DNA of 64,000 nt from Paludibacteraceae bacterium (GTDB lineage Bacteria > Bacteroidota > Bacteroidia > Bacteroidales > Paludibacteraceae): assembly GCA_028694915.1 (NCBI GenBank), contig JAQVJY010000006.1:1-64000 (forward strand), written 5' to 3'. This document shows, piece after piece, positions 1-8,407 of the stretch. Position 1 is the stretch's first letter. Each line of letters starts with the position of its first letter. The notes under the pieces were generated by a model that saw nothing but the letters and a program-made list of their open reading frames with translations, was not told where the DNA came from and did not search any database. A program made the position numbers and the translations under genes.

Positions 1-404
1 TCAATTTAAATATCAATGGATACCACAATCAAATCAACGCTTTTAGTGTTGAAAATAAATATCCAGTTCCAAACACGTTTACAGACGAAAAACAAGAAAT
101 TATTTCAGGAAATTTTAAACTAAATAACACTTTTCATTTGCCTAAAAACTTTGATGCTCAATTAACCGCGATATATTTGGCTCCCGACATTATTCCGCAA
201 GGAAGAATTGCACAACGGTTTTCTTTAGACATTGGAATAAAAAAGAGTGTACAAAAAGGAAAAGGTGAATTGTTTTTAAACGCAACAGATATTTTAAATA
301 CAATGATTATTAAAAAAGAAATTCAGGGTAATGGGTTCAATTACATTAGTAGTGATTATTACGAGACGCAGGTGATAAGACTTGGTTACAATTACAAATT
401 CTAA
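1..404 (+). CDS. Outer-membrane beta-barrel protein, C-terminal part only
   Basis: The reading frame is open from the window edge (first full codon at base 3) and ends at a stop at 402-404, so only about 133 C-terminal residues are seen. Alternating polar and aromatic strands, the phrase NATDILNT typical of the barrel of TonB-dependent-receptor-like proteins, and a final aromatic residue (ending YNYKF) show that this is the last few strands of an outer-membrane barrel. The family is likely the Bacteroidota 'outer membrane beta-barrel' or TonB receptor group; the substrate cannot be told from this part. It may be cargo of the element whose integrase lies at 1150-2307, but this is inference. 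A weak hairpin follows at 494-513. Confidence 0.75.
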   Translation, partial: NLNINGYHNQINAFSVENKYPVPNTFTDEKQEIISGNFKLNNTFHLPKNFDAQLTAIYLAPDIIPQGRIAQRFSLDIGIKKSVQKGKGELFLNATDILNTMIIKKEIQGNGFNYISSDYYETQVIRLGYNYKF

Positions 405-493
405 CCCACAGTCGTAAGCACATTTGCAAGCCCGCACGAGCCAACGCTCAAACCAAAGGCTTGCAAAAGAGCTTCCGCCTCTCCAGCCCAAGT

Positions 494-513
494 AACCGCC
501 TTTCAGGGCGGTT
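494..513 (+). terminator. Weak hairpin after the barrel gene
   Basis: A 7-bp stem (AACCGCC with GGCGGTT, loop TTTCAG) is followed by only four T. It lies 90 bases after the barrel stop codon and is a plausible weak terminator. The surrounding bases 405-660 hold no gene I can support and are richer in GC than the backbone. Confidence 0.4.
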
Positions 514-658
514 TTAGGATTGCCCAAGCTCAAAAAAACAAAATAAATTTGTACTTCGTGGATAGGTTGGTTCAGTTTGATAATGACAAGAAAATAAAGC
601 TAAATAAATGATAAACAGACGGATATGAATCAACACCAGTTGCCAACACGCGGTATAG

Positions 659-931
659 TTAATTGCCGGTGCAGTGCGTATTCGAGCGGCACAGCTCGTA
701 TAAAAAGTAGTTGTAACTTGATAGGAAAGTGCTTCGAAATGCCAAACGTTTCATATACGTAACCGTTGTCACGTTCTTTAAAAGTTTAATCACATTCGCT
801 CGATTGAGTGGGCGACCGTATAATTGACCATAATTTCGCAAGTCGTAAGCATAGCCCAATAGATACATTTCTTGGCTAATAAACCATTCTGCATCTATGT
901 AAATCTCGGTTGATTTTATCTGTTTTTTCAT
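659..931 (-). pseudogene. Truncated nuclease-like gene remnant
   Basis: A 90-codon minus-strand frame starts at ATG 931. Residues 8-60 look like genuine protein (EIYIDAEWF, then a GYAYD and YGQLYGR pattern), resembling the first beta strand and acidic motif of an RNase H-fold exonuclease-like protein of Bacteroidota mobile elements. From about residue 55 the frame loses this character. The alternative frame continues differently, and both run into the GC-richer stretch 405-690, so I read it as a 5' fragment with a lost 3' end. The family assignment is a weak inference; a small intact hypothetical gene is the alternative. Confidence 0.4.
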
Positions 932-1119
932 TGAATTGTTAATTTTCTGTTAAAATTTGGGGCACTTTTTCAGTTTGTACCCGATTGTATGTTTTTGTAT
1001 CTCATTTTGTAACCTTTATAAGTTGTTATATTTCAGTTATTTAATCCTGAAAGGTTACAAAGTTACAGAGTTACAAAAAAATGTACGCAAATTAGCTCTG
1101 TAAACACGGAGCAATAAAA

Positions 1120-1144
1120 AAAGGCGGACTACGTGTCCGCCTTT
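1120..1144 (-). terminator. Intrinsic terminator of the integrase gene
   Basis: A 10-bp perfect stem (AAAGGCGGAC with GTCCGCCTTT, loop TACGT) lies just downstream of the integrase stop codon. Read on the minus strand it is followed by a run of T, as expected for a Rho-independent terminator. Confidence 0.8.
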
Positions 1145-1149
1145 CAACT

Positions 1150-2307
1150 TTAAAATTTTGGTGCTTTCTCATTTATGATACTAATTAATTTAGGATCAAC
1201 ATGACTCGCATATCGAGTGGTAATACTTAAATCGTGGTGGTCTGCATGCTGCATAACCGTAAGAGCGTCCACTCCTTCTTTCAATAAGGAGTTTATGCCT
1301 GAATCCCGTAAACTGTAAAGCTGCATTTCTTGAGGTAAATCAAGCGCTTTCCGCATTTTATCCCAATCTTTACGTGTTTGTGAAGTCAGTATGGAATTTT
1401 TCCCTGGAACATAGCCCGTGCTTAACAAATAGTAGTTGTCAGGGTATTTATCGAGCTGCATGTCGGTTAATAACTGACAGAGTTCATCCGAGAGCGTTGA
1501 AAAACGGGCTTTGTGTGTTTTGGCGTTGCTTGCAGGTATAACAATATACTTTTTAGACAAATTGATGTCGCGTATCTTTATCATCAATATCTCTTTGGGG
1601 CGAATGAGGCTTGTGAACACCAATTGACAAAGAATTACATAGCCTGGTTTTCGTTCTTGCCAGTATTCCACAATACGTGTACGTGCATCAGACGGAATTA
1701 AAATCCGTTTTTTAGTTTCAGTACGTTTTTTTCGGATGGTTTCAAAAGGATTGATATTGGTATAACATTTATCGATACACCAATTGAAGAAAGAGCGAGC
1801 TATCTTTAATTGATTATTAAAGGTAACCGCCGAAACGATAGACTTTCGGCCAGTATAGAAATAATCCATATACCGAACCGCCATGACTTTATTGAAAGAA
1901 CCTGCATGTAATCCTGGAGCTTCGTCCTCTAACCAAGTGCCAAAGATGTGACAGAACGACTTATAACTTCGCATCGTATCTGGTCGTAATTCCTTAGCAC
2001 ATTCATCTAAAAAATAGGTGAGTACTTCTTTAAGCGGAATATACATCCTAAGATTATCGGTAGCATTGAAAGGCGACCAACCCGTAGCTAATTTATTGTT
2101 TATTTGAATAACAATAGAGTGGGCATAGGTTTTAAATTCAGTTAACGAGGAGTATCGTTTCCGAACCTTATTGAGCTTCATTCGTACCCGTTTAAGCTGC
2201 CCATCGAGAGGAGAAGACACGAAGTACTCAACATACCACCCATTGGTGTCATGTTTAAGCGTAGCCGGTAGGTAACTTAATAAGTGGGAATTTTCTAAAA
2301 AAGGCAT
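1150..2307 (-). CDS. Tyrosine recombinase / phage-type integrase
   Basis: This 385-residue protein is a site-specific recombinase of the Bacteroidota phage/ICE integrase type. An N-terminal arm-binding region (1-80) is followed by a SAM-like core-binding domain (about 90-190) and a catalytic domain (about 200-370). Visible catalytic residues are Arg236 (in SLIRPKE), Lys263, Arg334 (YSLRDSG, where the usual His of HxxR is Tyr, as in many integrases of this group), His354 and the nucleophile Tyr366 (TTRYASH). All are present, so it is probably active. The gene is directly downstream of the 3' end of tRNA-Gln and reads away from it, the usual arrangement when an element has integrated into a tRNA 3' end. 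The element would extend left, out of the window. Confidence 0.93.
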   Translation of the reverse strand: MPFLENSHLLSYLPATLKHDTNGWYVEYFVSSPLDGQLKRVRMKLNKVRKRYSSLTEFKTYAHSIVIQINNKLATGWSPFNATDNLRMYIPLKEVLTYFLDECAKELRPDTMRSYKSFCHIFGTWLEDEAPGLHAGSFNKVMAVRYMDYFYTGRKSIVSAVTFNNQLKIARSFFNWCIDKCYTNINPFETIRKKRTETKKRILIPSDARTRIVEYWQERKPGYVILCQLVFTSLIRPKEILMIKIRDINLSKKYIVIPASNAKTHKARFSTLSDELCQLLTDMQLDKYPDNYYLLSTGYVPGKNSILTSQTRKDWDKMRKALDLPQEMQLYSLRDSGINSLLKEGVDALTVMQHADHHDLSITTRYASHVDPKLISIINEKAPKF

Positions 2308-2308
2308 T

Positions 2309-2345
2309 TTTTTTTACTCTCTAAAGTGATTAGAGAGTAAAAAAA
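2309..2345. repeat. 15-bp palindrome touching the integrase start codon
   Basis: Two 15-bp arms (core ACTCTCTA and TAGAGAGT) flank a 7-base loop. The outer arms are T then A runs, so in both directions the hairpin is followed by A and not U; it is not a normal terminator. It ends one base before the integrase ATG at 2307 and could control translation or act as a recombination or repressor site. Confidence 0.7.
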
Positions 2346-2349
2346 GTAG

Positions 2350-2371
2350 TTGACACGATTTTGACACGATT
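2350..2371. repeat. Tandem 11-bp direct repeat near tRNA-Gln
   Basis: TTGACACGATT occurs twice head to tail without a gap, between the integrase start and the tRNA 3' end. Its position suits arm-type integrase binding sites of an attachment region. Function is inferred from position only. Confidence 0.6.
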
Positions 2372-2413
2372 TTTTGTGGTGTTTTTAGCTAAACCCACTG
2401 TTCATCGCTGTTG

Positions 2414-2484
2414 TTGCCTCACAAGGACTCGAACCCTGACATACAGAACCAGAATCTGCTGTGCTACCATTACACAATGAGGCA
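2414..2484 (-). tRNA. tRNA-Gln (anticodon CTG)
   Basis: The minus strand folds into a standard cloverleaf: acceptor TGCCTCA with TGAGGCA, a D arm, an anticodon stem GCAGA/TCTGT around the loop TTCTGGT (anticodon CTG), and a T arm CAGGG/CCTTG with loop TTCGAGT and a discriminator A. CCA is not encoded. The integrase gene lies downstream of its 3' end, making this the probable integration target. Confidence 0.95.
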
Positions 2485-2565
2485 ATGCTGGTTTGCGCTA
2501 CAAAATTATAAATTATTTTTTGAACCGGATACTAAATTAGGCATTTTTTATAACCCAATGCGGTA

Positions 2566-3930
2566 TTAGTTTTCGGTTGGTACTACATAAACTTGTCCCG
2601 TTTCGTAGCGAATTACCTTGATATGAGCTCCTTTGCTAATAAATGCGCCATTGTCGGCCACTGCATCGTAGCGTTTGCCATCTACTTCTACTTTGCCCGA
2701 AGGGCGTAAATCGGTGGTAGTGGTGCCATTTTTACCCACCAAGGTGAGTTGTTCCGTGGGCACGCCTACAAATCCAGAAGCGGTTTCTTGGGTGGCTTCT
2801 AACGCCAATTTGCGGAAAATGCCTTTCGTGCCAATTTTCCAAGTAAAGTATATTATCGCCGCAAAGCCGAGTAATAAACCGAGCATCACGGTAAAGAGCG
2901 ACCGGCCGATTTGTCCTGTTGGTACGTTTTCAAAATTAAAATTCACATTATCGATCATACTCATGGTTAAACCAAAAATGACGAGTCCGATACCGCTGAT
3001 GCCAGCCACGCCAAAACCTGGAATGACAAAGATTTCTAAAATAATCAAAATCACCCCAATAGCAAATAGAATAATTTCCCAACTGGCAGCCAATCCGTCG
3101 ATATAAAGTGGCGCAAAGTAGAGTATAGCTGCCACAACTGCTGCAGCTAGTGGAAATCCAATGCCTGGCGTTTGTAATTCAAAATAGATGCCGCCAATAA
3201 TCAACATAATCAGGATACTTTGCAAAAACGTGTTGGTTAAAATGCCTTTTAAACTATCCAACGTGCTTGGTTCGTACACTTGTAGCGTATAAGTGCCCGC
3301 TGCGTAACCCGCTTGCGTCAAAACGGCTTCTATGTTTTCAGCCGTGCCTTCGCAATAGCCGTGTTTCATAGCTTCTTCGGTGGTAAATGTGAGCGTTTTG
3401 CCCGAATCGATGAGATTTGGAATCACTGTGCGGTCGTCCACCATGGCTTCCGCAATGAGTGGTTCTCGTTTCCAATTACCCAACGAATCTTTGCCTTGTG
3501 CTTCGGCAGTAGAACGCATCGTAGCGCGCATGTACGATTGGTATTTATCAGGCATCTGTTGTCCGTCTGTGCCGTTTACAACTGTGGCAGCACCAAAACT
3601 TGCGCCTGGGCGCATATAAATTTGGTCGCAAGCAATGGAAATTAAAGCTCCGGCTGAGGCGGCGTTATTATCAATAAAGGCGATGACGGGAATTTTTGAG
3701 TTCAAAATAGTGGTTCTGATGCTATCAGCATAAACCACTTCGCCGCCATAGGTGTTCAGGTTTATAAGAATTGCATCGGCTTTCAATTGAGCTGCTTCTG
3801 CAAATCCTTGTTTGGTGTAAATCCATGTTTTACTGTTGATATCATCGCGAATATCAATCTGATAAATGGTGGTTGCTTGCGCCATAACGAGTGTAACGAG
3901 CAGTGATAAAAGCGTTAAGAAGTATTTCAT
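2566..3930 (-). CDS. nfeD: NfeD-family membrane serine protease
   Basis: The 454-residue protein is a long-form NfeD. It begins with a signal peptide (about 1-18) and a ClpP-like protease domain with Ser92 in NNAASAGAL and a probable general-base Lys129 in MPDKYQ. Several membrane segments follow (about 235-330 and 345-365), then a C-terminal OB-fold NfeD domain. Long NfeD proteins are thought to cleave the C-terminal hydrophobic part of partner stomatin/flotillin-like proteins; no stomatin gene is next to it here. It stands as a single gene on the minus strand, about 80 bases right of the tRNA, and belongs to the chromosome backbone. Confidence 0.88.
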   Translation of the reverse strand: MKYFLTLLSLLVTLVMAQATTIYQIDIRDDINSKTWIYTKQGFAEAAQLKADAILINLNTYGGEVVYADSIRTTILNSKIPVIAFIDNNAASAGALISIACDQIYMRPGASFGAATVVNGTDGQQMPDKYQSYMRATMRSTAEAQGKDSLGNWKREPLIAEAMVDDRTVIPNLIDSGKTLTFTTEEAMKHGYCEGTAENIEAVLTQAGYAAGTYTLQVYEPSTLDSLKGILTNTFLQSILIMLIIGGIYFELQTPGIGFPLAAAVVAAILYFAPLYIDGLAASWEIILFAIGVILIILEIFVIPGFGVAGISGIGLVIFGLTMSMIDNVNFNFENVPTGQIGRSLFTVMLGLLLGFAAIIYFTWKIGTKGIFRKLALEATQETASGFVGVPTEQLTLVGKNGTTTTDLRPSGKVEVDGKRYDAVADNGAFISKGAHIKVIRYETGQVYVVPTEN

Positions 3931-3976
3931 AATCTGTATGTTTTTTATTTTTTAAGTTGTTTCTAAATAACAGCAC

Positions 3977-4927
3977 TTAATCCATAAGTATTTTCAGTAT
4001 TTCTTCAATTGAATGCACGTCGGTATTATGGAGACGAAATACGCCATCGTGCGCTTCAATGGTAATTGAGGCCGATTCGGACAGCTGAATGCCACAGCGC
4101 AGTAGCGCCCGTTGGAGCCATAATGTAGCAGGTTTTTCACCAATCACGTTTACGTGTAACGGACCTACCAAATGGTTGATTTTACAATGACCATCGTTTT
4201 CGTCGAATTGAAATGAATGACTACCGAACGCTTCCTGGAATTTACCAGTGAGCATCAAATCTTCGGGTATGCCCACTTCGACACCATTCGGATTCATCAG
4301 CCAAATTTTATCAGCCATTTGTAATGCTAAATCGAGTTCATGTGTCGATAGAATAAAGGTTTTCTGCGTATTTACGGATAAACGGCGTAACAATAGCATG
4401 ATTTCCACACGATTAGGTAAGTCGAGATGCGCCGTAGGTTCATCGAGCAATACGAGTGGCGTATCTTGTGCCAATGCTTTGGCAATCACAGCACGTTGTT
4501 TTTCGCCATCGCTTATTTCGTTCAAATAACAGTGTGTTTTGTGTGTTAAGTTCACTTGGTGTATCGATTCTGCTATTTTCGCTTCATCTGTATCTGAGAG
4601 GCTTCCAGCCCAATTGGTGTATGGAAATCGTCCTAAAGCGACCAAATCATGTACGGTTAAATTCTCTGTATCAATCGAGTCGGTCAGTACCAATGAGAAA
4701 AGGGTAGAACGTTCGTAATTGCTCAGTTTTTGTACCGATTTCCCTTGTATGGTAATATCTCCTTTTAGTGGCTTTTGTAGGCCTGCTAACGTGCGTAATA
4801 ACGTACTTTTACCACAGCCATTGGTGCCTGTAAGACAAATCAAATCGCGTGCGTTGGCATGTAAATTCAAGTCACTTTTTACCGCGCGACGTCCGTATCC
4901 TATATATAAGTTGTTTGTTCTAAGCAT
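3977..4927 (-). CDS. ABC transporter ATPase (FecE/BtuD type)
   Basis: This is the ATP-binding subunit of an importer for iron chelates, haem or cobalamin. Walker A GTNGCGKST is at 34-42, the signature ISDGEKQ at 138-144, and Walker B with the catalytic Glu (LVLLDEP) near 158-164, followed by the switch His in STHELD. The core ABC domain ends near residue 225; the remaining 90 residues form an extra C-terminal region not needed for ATP hydrolysis and of unknown role. It is the third gene of a binding protein-permease-ATPase operon, 8 bases after the permease. No cobalamin riboswitch is visible upstream, so the substrate is undecided. Confidence 0.9.
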   Translation of the reverse strand: MLRTNNLYIGYGRRAVKSDLNLHANARDLICLTGTNGCGKSTLLRTLAGLQKPLKGDITIQGKSVQKLSNYERSTLFSLVLTDSIDTENLTVHDLVALGRFPYTNWAGSLSDTDEAKIAESIHQVNLTHKTHCYLNEISDGEKQRAVIAKALAQDTPLVLLDEPTAHLDLPNRVEIMLLLRRLSVNTQKTFILSTHELDLALQMADKIWLMNPNGVEVGIPEDLMLTGKFQEAFGSHSFQFDENDGHCKINHLVGPLHVNVIGEKPATLWLQRALLRCGIQLSESASITIEAHDGVFRLHNTDVHSIEEILKILMD

Positions 4928-4935
4928 GTTATTGG

Positions 4936-5934
4936 TTAGCTATTACTTTTCTTTTTTAAAATAATCCAAATGATAATGGGTGCACCAACCAAAGCACTAA
5001 TGGCGTTTATTGGTAGCGTATAACCATCGGCAGGTAATTGTGTCGCCAAATCGCACAATAGGAGCAATGATGCGCCGCACAACATGGTTCCTGGTAGTGT
5101 TATACGATGATCGGATGTGCGGAATAATCCACGCACTAAATGCGGCACAGCCATGCCAATGAACGCAATGGGACCTGTAAAAGCGGTGGTTGTTCCGGCT
5201 AATAAGGCTACGGCAATAATAATTAGAAAACGGGTTCGTACAATGCTGATGCCTAATCCTTGTGCGTAATTTTCGCCTAATAACAAGCCGTTTAATGATT
5301 TTTGGATGGTTAACGCTAATAACAAGCCAACCACTACGAGCGGCAGCATGACTTGCATGTAAGTCCAACTAACAGCCGAAAGGCTACCAAATGTCCAGAC
5401 TACAAACAATTTGAGCGAATCAGGATTGCTGCTGTTTTGTAAGATAGTAACCAGCGAACCTGCTATTTGACCAAACATGATGCCCACAATTAAAAGCGAC
5501 ACGGCTTGGCGCACGCGAAATGAAATACCCAAAACTAATAGCAAAACTAAAACGCCACCTAAAATGGCTGAAATAACGAGTCCCCAGCCACTTTGTATAA
5601 AAGCGATGGGAAGAAATGAACTTCCTAACAAAAAAATGGCCACACCTAAACTCGCTCCAGAACTCACACCTAACACGTAAGGACCAGCCAATGGATTACG
5701 AAAAAGTGTTTGCATCAACAAACCTGCCACCGAAATAGAAGCGCCTGTAATAATGGCCGTTAATGCTTTTGGTAGTCGAAAATTGAAAATAATTTCGTGA
5801 TAAATAGGGTTGTCGGATAGCAATGCTTCGAGTGGTAATCGTACACTGCCAAAAGCAATATCCAAGAGGAAGAGTGCTGCGGTGAGTAAAATTAACCCAA
5901 CAAAAAGGAGTGTATTTTTAGGTAATGTGTTCAC
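4936..5934 (-). CDS. ABC importer permease (FecCD/BtuC family)
   Basis: The 332-residue protein is almost wholly hydrophobic and matches the length and pattern of the FecCD/BtuC permeases, with about ten membrane helices. Family phrases are visible: RLPKALTAIITGASISVAGLLMQ in pieces near residues 53-77, NPLAGPYVLGVSSGA near 80-95, and the late FIGMAVPHLVR coupling region near 258-268. It forms the translocation channel with the ATPase encoded next and receives substrate from the binding protein encoded 19 bases upstream. Confidence 0.92.
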   Translation of the reverse strand: MNTLPKNTLLFVGLILLTAALFLLDIAFGSVRLPLEALLSDNPIYHEIIFNFRLPKALTAIITGASISVAGLLMQTLFRNPLAGPYVLGVSSGASLGVAIFLLGSSFLPIAFIQSGWGLVISAILGGVLVLLLVLGISFRVRQAVSLLIVGIMFGQIAGSLVTILQNSSNPDSLKLFVVWTFGSLSAVSWTYMQVMLPLVVVGLLLALTIQKSLNGLLLGENYAQGLGISIVRTRFLIIIAVALLAGTTTAFTGPIAFIGMAVPHLVRGLFRTSDHRITLPGTMLCGASLLLLCDLATQLPADGYTLPINAISALVGAPIIIWIILKKKSNS

Positions 5935-5953
5935 AAATACAAGTATTAGTGGT

Positions 5954-7081
5954 TTATTTTAAACGTATTAAGTAGATGGGTGTGTAATTTGGCAATAATT
6001 CAGGATGTAAGGCCCATATCACATCTTTTAAAACTAAATCGGGATGTACCACGGCACTTTCCCAAAAATCATTAGCGCCACTTGGCTTGGTACGTGCCCA
6101 AAAACCATAAACATTTCCTTTCTGAGCCGAGTTGAAAAGTTGGTGACGTTCGTCCATCTTGAGTAGTTCTGGTAAACTGGCCACAGGCGCATTTAACCAC
6201 ACATCCGCTTTTGAAAATTGGTTTAATACCGTTTCAAAATTGAGTGGTAAACTGCCAGAGGTTGTATCGTTAGCATAAAAATAGTCGGCTCCAGCATCTA
6301 CAAAAAGACGACCCATATAACTTTTTCCACCAGGCATATACCACGTTCCTTTAAAGTTACCACCTGCTAAAATAGTTGGTTTTTGTTGGACTGCTTGTGC
6401 TACTTTTTTCGCTGCATTATAACGTTCGGCCATGGCATCAAATAGTTGACTTGCTTCTGCTTCTTTATTGTAGAAAGCAGCCACGAATTTAATCCATTCT
6501 GCGCGTCCAAGTAACGATTGTTCAGTCCATTCATTATTGAACAGCAACGGAATGCCAGCCGTTGCTAAATGTTTGGCATTATCGTCTTGCTGGTTATAAC
6601 TCGCTAACATCAATGCATCAGGTTTGAGCATCAATAGACGTTCTACGTTAGTATTAAAGGCATCGCCTAGACTTGTGATTTTTCCTTGCGTATAAGCTGC
6701 AGTAATGGTTTCATTATAAATTAATTCGGGTGTGCATACACCAGTTACCGTTTGAAGTTCGTTTAATACGGCAAGAAATTCAAAATGAGTGCATGAGGTC
6801 ACGGCTAATTTGGTAAGTGGTACACGTACTGTTTGTGAGGCATCTGGCGTTTGTGTGTTCTTGTCAGTTACCAAATAGTAGGTGGAAAGAATTTTGCCTT
6901 TTTGCCAAGGATTAAAAACGGTGACACGTTTGTAATGCGGGAAATAATCCAGTTTAAATCCAGTGGCGTAAGAAATGGTTAAGGTAGAATCGGGCGTTTG
7001 TTCGTCGGTAGCTTGCTGCGCTGTGCGCCCACAACTACAAGCAATAATAACCACTAGGAGATAAAAAAATAGTTTTTGCAT
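5954..7081 (-). CDS. Substrate-binding lipoprotein of the ABC importer (BtuF/FecB-like)
   Basis: From ATG 7081 the protein has 375 residues and starts with a lipoprotein signal (MQKLFFYLLVVIIACSCG, cleavage before Cys17). A longer frame starting TTG at 7105 is unlikely because a TATCTTTG promoter box covers it. The mature part is a helical-backbone metal-receptor fold: phrases such as TSCTHFEFLAVLNEL, LMLKPDALMLASYN and the long central helix fit periplasmic binding proteins for iron chelates or cobalamin. It delivers ligand to the permease/ATPase pair downstream, and an outer-membrane TonB receptor would be expected as partner. Confidence 0.9.
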   Translation of the reverse strand: MQKLFFYLLVVIIACSCGRTAQQATDEQTPDSTLTISYATGFKLDYFPHYKRVTVFNPWQKGKILSTYYLVTDKNTQTPDASQTVRVPLTKLAVTSCTHFEFLAVLNELQTVTGVCTPELIYNETITAAYTQGKITSLGDAFNTNVERLLMLKPDALMLASYNQQDDNAKHLATAGIPLLFNNEWTEQSLLGRAEWIKFVAAFYNKEAEASQLFDAMAERYNAAKKVAQAVQQKPTILAGGNFKGTWYMPGGKSYMGRLFVDAGADYFYANDTTSGSLPLNFETVLNQFSKADVWLNAPVASLPELLKMDERHQLFNSAQKGNVYGFWARTKPSGANDFWESAVVHPDLVLKDVIWALHPELLPNYTPIYLIRLK

Positions 7082-7102
7082 GACCAAAATTCGTTTGTCT
7101 GG

Positions 7103-7110
7103 CAAAGATA
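7103..7110 (-). promoter_or_regulatory. -7 promoter box of the ABC importer operon
   Basis: TATCTTTG on the minus strand matches the Bacteroidota TAnnTTTG box and lies 21 bases ahead of the chosen start codon. No clear -33 TTTG is seen at the usual distance. Confidence 0.65.
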
Positions 7111-7132
7111 ACCATAAAATAGCAAAATAGAA

Positions 7133-7166
7133 AAAAAAGACGTAACTAGTTAGTTACGTCTTTTTT
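7133..7166 (-). terminator. Terminator after nadC
   Basis: A 16-bp perfect inverted repeat with core GACGTAACTA/TAGTTACGTC and a 2-base centre is flanked by A and T runs, so it can work in both directions. It closes the nadC transcript and separates it from the ABC importer operon. Confidence 0.85.
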
Positions 7167-7185
7167 ATATTCTGATGCAGTTTTC

Positions 7186-8028
7186 TTATTTAACGGCCTT
7201 AAAACTCATATCCAAACTTTTAACCGAGTGGGTGAGTGCGCCTACTGAAATAAAGTCAACGCCACATTCGGCATATTCACGCAGCGTGTCGAACGTAATA
7301 CCGCCAGATGATTCTGTTTCGTATTTACCACCGATAAGTTCCACAGCTTTTTTGGTGTCGGCTGGTGAGAAGTTGTCGAGCATGATGCGGTCAACGCCTC
7401 CAACAGACATCACTTGGCGAATTTCGTCGAAGTTACGCACTTCAATCTCAATTTTAAGCTTTTTTCCTTTGGTTTTGCAGTAATCCTTAGCGCGGTTAAT
7501 GGCTTTGTCGATGCCACCAGCAAAATCTACGTGATTATCTTTGAGCAGAATCATGTCGTATAGGCCAATGCGGTGATTGCAGCCACCACCAAGTTTTACG
7601 GCTTCTTTTTCGAGTAAACGTAAGCCTGGTGTGGTTTTACGTGTGTCGAGTACGCGTGTTTTGGTGCCTTCGAGCATTTTTACGTATTGCGCTGTGCGTG
7701 TGGCTACACCGCTCATGCGTTGCATAATATTGAGCATCAAACGTTCTGTTTGTAAGAGCGATTGGATACGTCCTTCTACCACAAATACAATGTCGCCAAC
7801 TCTTACAGAATCACCATCGTGTAAAAATTGGGTCATTTCTAACGTTGGATCGAACGCTTGAAACACACGTTTAGCGACTTCAACGCCAGCTAACACGCCA
7901 TTTTCTTTAATGATAAGTTGCGATTTCCCTATAGCGTCCGCAGGAATGCACGACAGGGTGGTATGGTCTCCGTCGCCAATATCTTCGGCAAACCAGAGTT
8001 TAATGAGTTCATCTAAATTGTCAATCAT
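7186..8028 (-). CDS. nadC: Quinolinate phosphoribosyltransferase (decarboxylating)
   Basis: NadC converts quinolinate and PRPP to nicotinate mononucleotide, CO2 and pyrophosphate in de novo NAD synthesis. The 280-residue length is normal. Conserved stretches are DTRKTTPGLR (128-137) with LLEKEAV after it, GGGCNHRIGLYDMILLKDNH (147-166), the EIEVRNFDE strand near 195-203, and the C-terminal ISVGALTHSVKSLDMS that holds phosphate. The gene overlaps the end of the preceding DUF4783 gene by 8 bases, so the two are translated from one message. No nadA or nadB is nearby. Confidence 0.95.
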   Translation of the reverse strand: MIDNLDELIKLWFAEDIGDGDHTTLSCIPADAIGKSQLIIKENGVLAGVEVAKRVFQAFDPTLEMTQFLHDGDSVRVGDIVFVVEGRIQSLLQTERLMLNIMQRMSGVATRTAQYVKMLEGTKTRVLDTRKTTPGLRLLEKEAVKLGGGCNHRIGLYDMILLKDNHVDFAGGIDKAINRAKDYCKTKGKKLKIEIEVRNFDEIRQVMSVGGVDRIMLDNFSPADTKKAVELIGGKYETESSGGITFDTLREYAECGVDFISVGALTHSVKSLDMSFKAVK

Positions 8029-8407
8029 TAGAACCTTCTATACGTAATTGTTGTACTAAATTTTTCTTAATCAGGAAGTAAACACGATAAGTGCCATTGG
8101 TTGTTTCCAAATTGCCAATCACAAATTGGGCGTTTTCTTTATCGCCTCGGTGCATGATGGAAAATCGAAGTGGCGGATTCTTTTTGAAAAAATCGGTTAG
8201 AATCGTTTTTGTTTGTTGTTTGGTGAATACGTTATTCGCATTCTTAATTACCAACTCAACATTGTCATTTAGATGTTCGGCAATAGCATCGCTATAACCG
8301 CTGTTGAAACCAGCTACAATGTCTGGTATCGCATCCATTTGTTGCGCTTGTACTGTAAAAGCCAGTACTAGTGCGATGAGTGATAAGGAGTATTTAAGGT
8401 TTTTCAT
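8021..8407 (-). CDS. DUF4783 family secreted protein
   Basis: The 128-residue protein starts with a signal peptide (MKNLKYSLSLIALVLAFTVQAQ); a start two codons earlier (ATG 8413) is equally possible. The mature part is a small alpha/beta cone-like domain of the NTF2-like type (phrases DIVAGFNSGYSDAIAEHL, TDFFKKNPP, YRVYFLIKK), as in the Bacteroidota DUF4783 family. Its function is unknown. It is commonly found just ahead of nadC, as here, where it overlaps nadC by 8 bases. Confidence 0.8.
   Translation of the reverse strand: MKNLKYSLSLIALVLAFTVQAQQMDAIPDIVAGFNSGYSDAIAEHLNDNVELVIKNANNVFTKQQTKTILTDFFKKNPPLRFSIMHRGDKENAQFVIGNLETTNGTYRVYFLIKKNLVQQLRIEGSND

Noticed and set aside
3313..3645. A 110-codon open frame on the plus strand opposite nfeD
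   Set aside because: It is antisense to a well-supported NfeD gene, has no recognisable domain, and its codon pattern mirrors the opposite strand.
4997..5368. A 123-codon minus-strand frame inside the FecCD permease gene
   Set aside because: It lies in another frame of the same strand within a clear permease gene; its His- and Arg-rich translation is typical of an out-of-frame shadow.
7082..7132. A cobalamin riboswitch ahead of the ABC importer
   Set aside because: The leader between the promoter box and the ATG is about 20 bases, far too short, and no B12-box-like pattern is seen.
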